Part shown: positions 6,973 through 10,317 of the stretch, piece after piece
Position numbering within the stretch: the first letter of the stretch is position 1
Layout: every line of letters begins with the position of its first letter
NCBI GenBank assembly: GCA_028867235.1
Contig: JAGWGS010000029.1
Coordinates: 1 to 10,317 of the forward strand
DNA: 10,317 bases
Direction: 5' to 3'
Origin: Nitrososphaerota archaeon
Lineage (GTDB): Archaea; Thermoproteota; Nitrososphaeria; Nitrososphaerales; Nitrosopumilaceae
Made by a program: the position numbers and the translations under genes
The notes under the pieces: model-generated
The model's input: only the letters and a program-made list of their open reading frames with translations
What the model was told of the DNA's origin: nothing
Databases searched by the model: none

Positions 6973-8136
6973 ATGGCCTCTCCTAGAAGCTACCTATTTA
7001 CTTCAGAATCAGTGACTGAAGGTCATCCAGACAAAATCTGTGACCAGATATCAGACGCAGTTCTAGACGAATTTCTCAAACAAGATCCAGATTCAAGAGT
7101 TGCAGTTGAAACCCTTACAACAACAGGTGTAGTACTTGTTGCAGGCGAGGTTACATCAAAGGCAAGATTTGACATACAGGACGTAGTAAGAAAAACAATC
7201 AGAGAGATAGGTTACGACAATCCACAATATGGATTTGATGCAGATTCATGTAGCGTATTGGTGTCATTACATGCACAAAGTCCTGACATTTCAATGGGAG
7301 TTACTGCAACAGATAACAAGGATCAGGGTGCAGGAGATCAGGGATTGATGTTTGGATATGCAACAAATGAGACTGATGATTTAATGCCAATGCCAATCTT
7401 GCTTGCACACAAGCTTACAAGCCGCCTTGCAGAGGCTAGAAAGAAAAAAGAGCTTCCATGGGCAAGACCTGATGGCAAGTCTCAAGTTACAGTAGAATAC
7501 GAGAATGGCAAACCAAAAAGAATTGATGCAATTGTAATATCAACACAGCATTCTCCAGAGATATCAAATGAAGAGATTAGAAAACAAATCATTGACAAAG
7601 TAATCAAGCCAGTCTGCGGTTCATTATGGAATGACAAGATAAAGATCCACGTAAATCCAACAGGCAGATTTGTCATAGGTGGTCCTCCAGGAGATGCAGG
7701 TCTTACTGGAAGAAAGATAATTGTGGACACATATGGTGGAATGGGAAGACATGGCGGAGGAGCATTTTCCGGAAAAGATCCATCAAAGGTTGACAGGTCT
7801 GCATGCTACATGTGCAGATACATTGCCAAAAATGTAGTTGCGGCAGGACTTGCAGACAAGTGTGAGGTCCAAGTTGCATATGCAATAGGTGTAGCAGAAC
7901 CAGTTTCATTGATGGTCAATACATTTGACACAGGCAAGATTCCAGAGGATCAGATAGAAAATATTGTCAGAAAGCATTTTGACATGAGGCCCTCTGCAAT
8001 CATATCTCATCTCAAGCTCAAAAATGCAATATACAAAAAGACTGCAGCCTATGGACACTTTGGAAGAAGCGACTCGGAGTTTGGCTGGGAAAAGACAGAC
8101 AAGGCAGACATACTAAGAAAGGCTGCAGGACTTTAA
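6973..8136 (+). CDS. metK: S-adenosylmethionine synthetase, bacterial/eukaryotic type
   Basis: This enzyme makes S-adenosylmethionine from methionine and ATP with release of phosphate and pyrophosphate. The 387-residue product matches the canonical MetK length and carries GHPDK (17-21, ATP binding), GAGDQG (119-124, methionine and ATP site), GGPPGDAGLTGRK (236-248) and GGGAFSGKDPSKVDRSA (261-277, phosphate-binding loop). These signatures belong to the bacterial/eukaryotic MAT family, not to the divergent archaeal MAT found in most Euryarchaeota and Crenarchaeota. The ATG at 6973 lies 11 bp after the LSm stop with only a weak AGGA-like site. The product supplies methyl groups to methyltransferases such as CbiD encoded near the right edge. 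Its last 24 bases overlap the end of the convergent SDR gene. Confidence 0.97.
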   Translation: MASPRSYLFTSESVTEGHPDKICDQISDAVLDEFLKQDPDSRVAVETLTTTGVVLVAGEVTSKARFDIQDVVRKTIREIGYDNPQYGFDADSCSVLVSLHAQSPDISMGVTATDNKDQGAGDQGLMFGYATNETDDLMPMPILLAHKLTSRLAEARKKKELPWARPDGKSQVTVEYENGKPKRIDAIVISTQHSPEISNEEIRKQIIDKVIKPVCGSLWNDKIKIHVNPTGRFVIGGPPGDAGLTGRKIIVDTYGGMGRHGGGAFSGKDPSKVDRSACYMCRYIAKNVVAAGLADKCEVQVAYAIGVAEPVSLMVNTFDTGKIPEDQIENIVRKHFDMRPSAIISHLKLKNAIYKKTAAYGHFGRSDSEFGWEKTDKADILRKAAGL

Positions 8137-8961
8137 AATTTCGTCCCACCGAGTAAATTTCATCTCTGCAAGTGATGCAAGTTTTTTGTGATTTCCAATA
8201 TAGTCACCTGCCATTATAGCCAAGTCATCCACACCAAAAGACCCTTTTCCATGCAGTGCATTATTGTATGCGTCTTCAAAGTCAAGCCTTTGTATTGGTA
8301 CATTTCTTCCATGAAGAAATTTTTTCACAAACAAGTTGTAGCTGATTATTTGAGGTCCTACAAGATCAATTATTTTATTTGAGAGTTTTTTATCCACAAT
8401 TGTTTTGCCAATTATCTTGGAAACATCATCTACAAAGATTGGCTGGAACCGATAGTTGCCCGATCCAGGAATTATGATTTTCCCTTTTCTTATCTGTTGT
8501 TGCAAAGTTTTTGATAATGGATCATCTTTGCCAACAATATATGATGCCCGAAATATGGTATAATCAAGCCCAGATTTTACAATCTCTTGCTCAGCATTGT
8601 ACTTTGATATGAAATACCCAAGTGTTGTAGATTTGTCAACACCAAGGCCGCTCATGTAGATTATTTTTTTTATTCCGGCCCTTTTGCAAAGAGTCACAGC
8701 ATTTCTTGTAAGAGATACGTTTACATTTTCATATGTATTGCATACAGTTTGTTTTCCTTGTCCTACCAAGTGTACCAATGCATCAGAGTTTTTTATCATG
8801 TTTCCAAGTCTTGTTTCTGTCAGGTCCTTAGATGATACAGCTGGAAACGGTACAACTTTTTTTCCCCTTACAATACCTGTTACCTCAAATCCATTTTCTG
8901 CAAGATGTAGACCAATATTTCTTCCAACAAAACCATTTGCGCCCGTGATTATCACATTCAT
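8113..8961 (-). CDS. Atypical SDR / NAD(P)-binding epimerase-like protein
   Basis: This 282-residue protein has a Rossmann fold with the extended/atypical SDR glycine motif TGANGFVG (6-13) at the very N-terminus. It also has the strand DALVHLVGQ (60-68) in the place where epimerases carry their nucleotide-binding turn. YMSGLGV precedes a YFISK motif (Y116, K120), the catalytic YxxxK pair. The later FQPIFVDDVSKII segment is typical of NAD-dependent epimerases and of NDUFA9-like proteins (complex I accessory subunit relatives). Substrate binding is carried by the variable C-terminal half, so the reaction cannot be named; sugar-nucleotide epimerase, reductase or a non-catalytic role are all open. 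The ATG at 8961 places TGANGFVG correctly. The gene is convergent with metK and divergent from the J-domain gene. Confidence 0.85.
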   Translation of the reverse strand: MNVIITGANGFVGRNIGLHLAENGFEVTGIVRGKKVVPFPAVSSKDLTETRLGNMIKNSDALVHLVGQGKQTVCNTYENVNVSLTRNAVTLCKRAGIKKIIYMSGLGVDKSTTLGYFISKYNAEQEIVKSGLDYTIFRASYIVGKDDPLSKTLQQQIRKGKIIIPGSGNYRFQPIFVDDVSKIIGKTIVDKKLSNKIIDLVGPQIISYNLFVKKFLHGRNVPIQRLDFEDAYNNALHGKGSFGVDDLAIMAGDYIGNHKKLASLAEMKFTRWDEILKSCSLS

Positions 8962-8985
8962 ATAGAAAGATGATATTTTGCCGAC

Positions 8986-8995
8986 AAATTAATTT
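8986..8995. promoter_or_regulatory. Palindromic AT box in a 51-bp divergent promoter region
   Basis: AAATTAATTT is a perfect 10-bp palindrome. It is centred about 29 bp before the SDR gene start and about 23-26 bp before the two adjacent ATG codons of the J-domain gene. One TATA-like element might therefore serve both directions, because both spacings fall near those of archaeal promoters. No Shine-Dalgarno sequence is seen for either gene, which suits leaderless transcripts. Confidence 0.4.
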
Positions 8996-9012
8996 TGGTC
9001 TTATGAGTAGTC

Positions 9013-9462
9013 ATGATGGTATATCAATTGAATACTGCAGAATGTCACCAGATCTTGGGAGTACAGGCAGGAGCTTCTCAAAAGGAGATCAAAAATGCAT
9101 ACAGACAACTTTCCCTCAAATACCATCCAGACAGGAACAAGGGTGACGGAGAAGCATTCAAGAAGGTAACAGAGGCATACCAACAACTTCGAAGCGAAGA
9201 AAAGAAAAAAGACAAAATCTCAGAGAGTGAAGTTGCCACCAAGTATTCTGATTTTTGGAAAAAATACGACAAGGGAACAAGTAGTGAATTTAACTTTGGT
9301 CCAAACTTTGCAGAGTTTAGACGAGATTTTGGGGCAAGTGCAACTCAGGATTATGAACACAATCAGGAAAAGGAGGGCTCTCCCATCAGTACGCATCTCA
9401 TACTATATGGCGGGCTTGGTGCCCTGGCACTCTGGATAATTTTATCAACCATATTCAAGTAA
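9013..9462 (+). CDS. J-domain (DnaJ-like) protein with C-terminal membrane anchor
   Basis: This 149-residue co-chaperone would recruit and stimulate a DnaK/Hsp70 partner at the membrane. The J domain covers about residues 8-63, with QILGVQAGASQKEIKNAYRQ, the essential HPD at 38-40 in LKYHPDRNKGDGEAFKKVTEAY. Residues 60-122 are charged and low in complexity (SEEKKKDKISESE, then FWKKYDKGTS). A hydrophobic segment at about 127-147 (HLILYGGLGALALWIILSTI) ends two residues before the C-terminus, so the protein is probably tail-anchored with the J domain in the cytoplasm. It lacks the G/F, zinc-finger and substrate-binding domains of full-length DnaJ, so it is a type III-like J protein. Two ATG codons (9013 and 9016) are possible starts; the second fits the promoter spacing slightly better. 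Confidence 0.9.
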   Translation: MMVYQLNTAECHQILGVQAGASQKEIKNAYRQLSLKYHPDRNKGDGEAFKKVTEAYQQLRSEEKKKDKISESEVATKYSDFWKKYDKGTSSEFNFGPNFAEFRRDFGASATQDYEHNQEKEGSPISTHLILYGGLGALALWIILSTIFK

Positions 9463-9473
9463 TATCTTAAGGG

Positions 9474-9481
9474 ATTAATAC
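9474..9481 (+). promoter_or_regulatory. Candidate box A of cbiD
   Basis: ATTAATAC in the 40-bp gap after the J-domain gene is centred about 26 bp before the cbiD ATG, the expected distance for a leaderless archaeal transcript. No Shine-Dalgarno sequence is seen directly before that ATG. This suggests cbiD has its own promoter rather than depending on the J-domain gene. Confidence 0.4.
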
Positions 9482-9502
9482 ATAGTCAGACAAGAAAGAT
9501 TC

Positions 9503-10317
9503 ATGGAAGATGACAAGGCAAAAGAAAAAATGCGCACAGGCTTTACAACAGGAACATGTGCAACAGCAGGTGCCAAGGCAGCACTTTTTTGCATAATAAA
9601 CCAAGAAAAGATTGATGGTATCGATGTAACGCTTCCAAAAAAATCACAAATCAAAATAAAAATATCTGACTGCAAATTTGAAAAAAACTCTGCTACTTGT
9701 ACCGTAATAAAAGATGGTGGTGATGACCCTGATGTAACACATGGTGCAGAGATAATAACTCAAGTTACACTTGACCAAAATGTAGGTCAAATAGAAATTG
9801 ATGGAGGAGAAGGAGTTGGAAGAGTCACAAAGCCAGGACTGGGACTTGACATTGGTTCTGCAGCAATAAACCCAACTCCAAAAAAGATGATACGTGAAAA
9901 CATTTCAGAGATAGCACAAGATATTCTTGCAAAAAATGGAATCAAGGTACTGATAACAGTCCCAAAGGGACGAGATCTTGCAATAAAGACAGACAATCCC
10001 AGGCTTGGAATACTTGGAGGCATCTCAATTCTTGGAACAAGTGGCATAGTAGTTCCATATTCTACGGCTTCCTTTGCAGCATCAATCAGACAAAGCATAG
10101 AGGTGACAAGGGCAATGGGAGACGATACCGTAGTATTGACAACAGGAGGAAGAAGTGAGGATTATGCAAGAAAGATAATCCCTCTGCCAGACCATTGTTT
10201 TGTCCAGATGGGAGATTTCTCAGGATATACAGTTCAGGTCTGCGCAAAAAAAGGCATCAAAAAGGCCCATGTTGCTGGCTTTATAGGCAAGCTTGCAAAG
10301 ATGGCAATGGGCGTAAA
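9503..10317 (+). CDS. cbiD: Cobalt-precorrin-5B C1-methyltransferase, partial (C-terminus beyond right edge)
   Basis: CbiD transfers the C1 methyl group from S-adenosylmethionine to cobalt-precorrin-5B in the anaerobic (early cobalt) route to cobalamin. 271 codons are readable from the ATG at 9503 to the window edge, against a usual length of about 350-380. Family landmarks are RTGFTTGTCATAGAKAA (11-27), VIKDGGDDPDVTHG (68-81), GGEGVGRVTKPGLG (101-114), NPTPKKMI (123-130), GGISILGTSGIVVPYSTAS (172-190), TGGRSEDYA (214-222) and GDFSGYTVQVCAKKGIKKAH (237-256). A later ATG at codon 10 directly before RTGFTTGTCA is a possible alternative start. The gene follows the J-domain gene by 40 bp on the same strand. 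Cobalamin synthesis is characteristic of ammonia-oxidising archaea, which fits the proposed host. Confidence 0.96.
   Translation, partial: MEDDKAKEKMRTGFTTGTCATAGAKAALFCIINQEKIDGIDVTLPKKSQIKIKISDCKFEKNSATCTVIKDGGDDPDVTHGAEIITQVTLDQNVGQIEIDGGEGVGRVTKPGLGLDIGSAAINPTPKKMIRENISEIAQDILAKNGIKVLITVPKGRDLAIKTDNPRLGILGGISILGTSGIVVPYSTASFAASIRQSIEVTRAMGDDTVVLTTGGRSEDYARKIIPLPDHCFVQMGDFSGYTVQVCAKKGIKKAHVAGFIGKLAKMAMGV

Noticed and set aside
5928..9472. The 12-mer AATATCTTAAGG occurs at 5928-5939 and 9461-9472
   Set aside because: In AT-rich DNA of this length one or more identical 12-mers are expected by chance; the two copies sit in different contexts with no further similarity around them.
9787..10098. 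A minus-strand frame of 103 codons opposite cbiD
   Set aside because: It lies wholly within a strongly conserved cbiD region and shows only low-complexity proline and serine-rich translation.

Overview
The window looks like chromosomal DNA of an ammonia-oxidising archaeon (Nitrososphaerota/Thaumarchaeota, Nitrosopumilus-like). This is an inference from the gene set, not from a marker gene. It carries an archaeal RPA-like multi-OB protein, an Lhr-type helicase, a RadB-like recombinase, an LSm protein, a bacterial-type MetK and the anaerobic cobalamin enzyme CbiD. Base composition is AT-rich, genes are tightly packed, and AT-rich box A-like elements lie about 26 bp before several starts, as expected for leaderless or short-leader archaeal transcripts. 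Several starts are not ATG. No rRNA, tRNA, CRISPR array or mobile element was seen.

Layout. Positions 1-1465 (minus strand) hold an ABC exporter: an ATPase followed, with an overlap, by an ABC-2 permease that runs off the left edge. A 218-bp divergent intergenic region (1466-1683) with nested inverted repeats separates it from the RPA-like protein (1684-3081, plus). Next come three minus-strand genes read from right to left: a RadB-like ATPase (6599-5934), a 42-codon single-pass membrane ORF (5901-5773) and a large Lhr-type helicase (about 5783-3078). The helicase and the RPA-like gene converge and share the four bases of their stop codons. On the plus strand from 6716 follow LSm and metK. 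metK overlaps tail to tail with a minus-strand atypical SDR/NAD(P)-binding epimerase-like gene (8961-8113). That gene diverges from a tail-anchored J-domain protein (9013-9462, plus). The window ends inside cbiD (9503 to the right edge).

Functionally the centre (1684-6961) is a nucleic-acid cluster: single-strand binding protein, helicase, recombinase paralogue and RNA-binding LSm, all plausible parts of DNA repair and RNA handling. MetK makes S-adenosylmethionine, the methyl donor CbiD consumes, but the two are not in one operon here. The most puzzling spot is the 5' end of the helicase: its frame has no ATG, GTG or TTG upstream of the Q motif, and it overlaps the small membrane ORF in another frame. 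That leaves a CTG start, a +1 frameshift fusion or a sequence error as the options.
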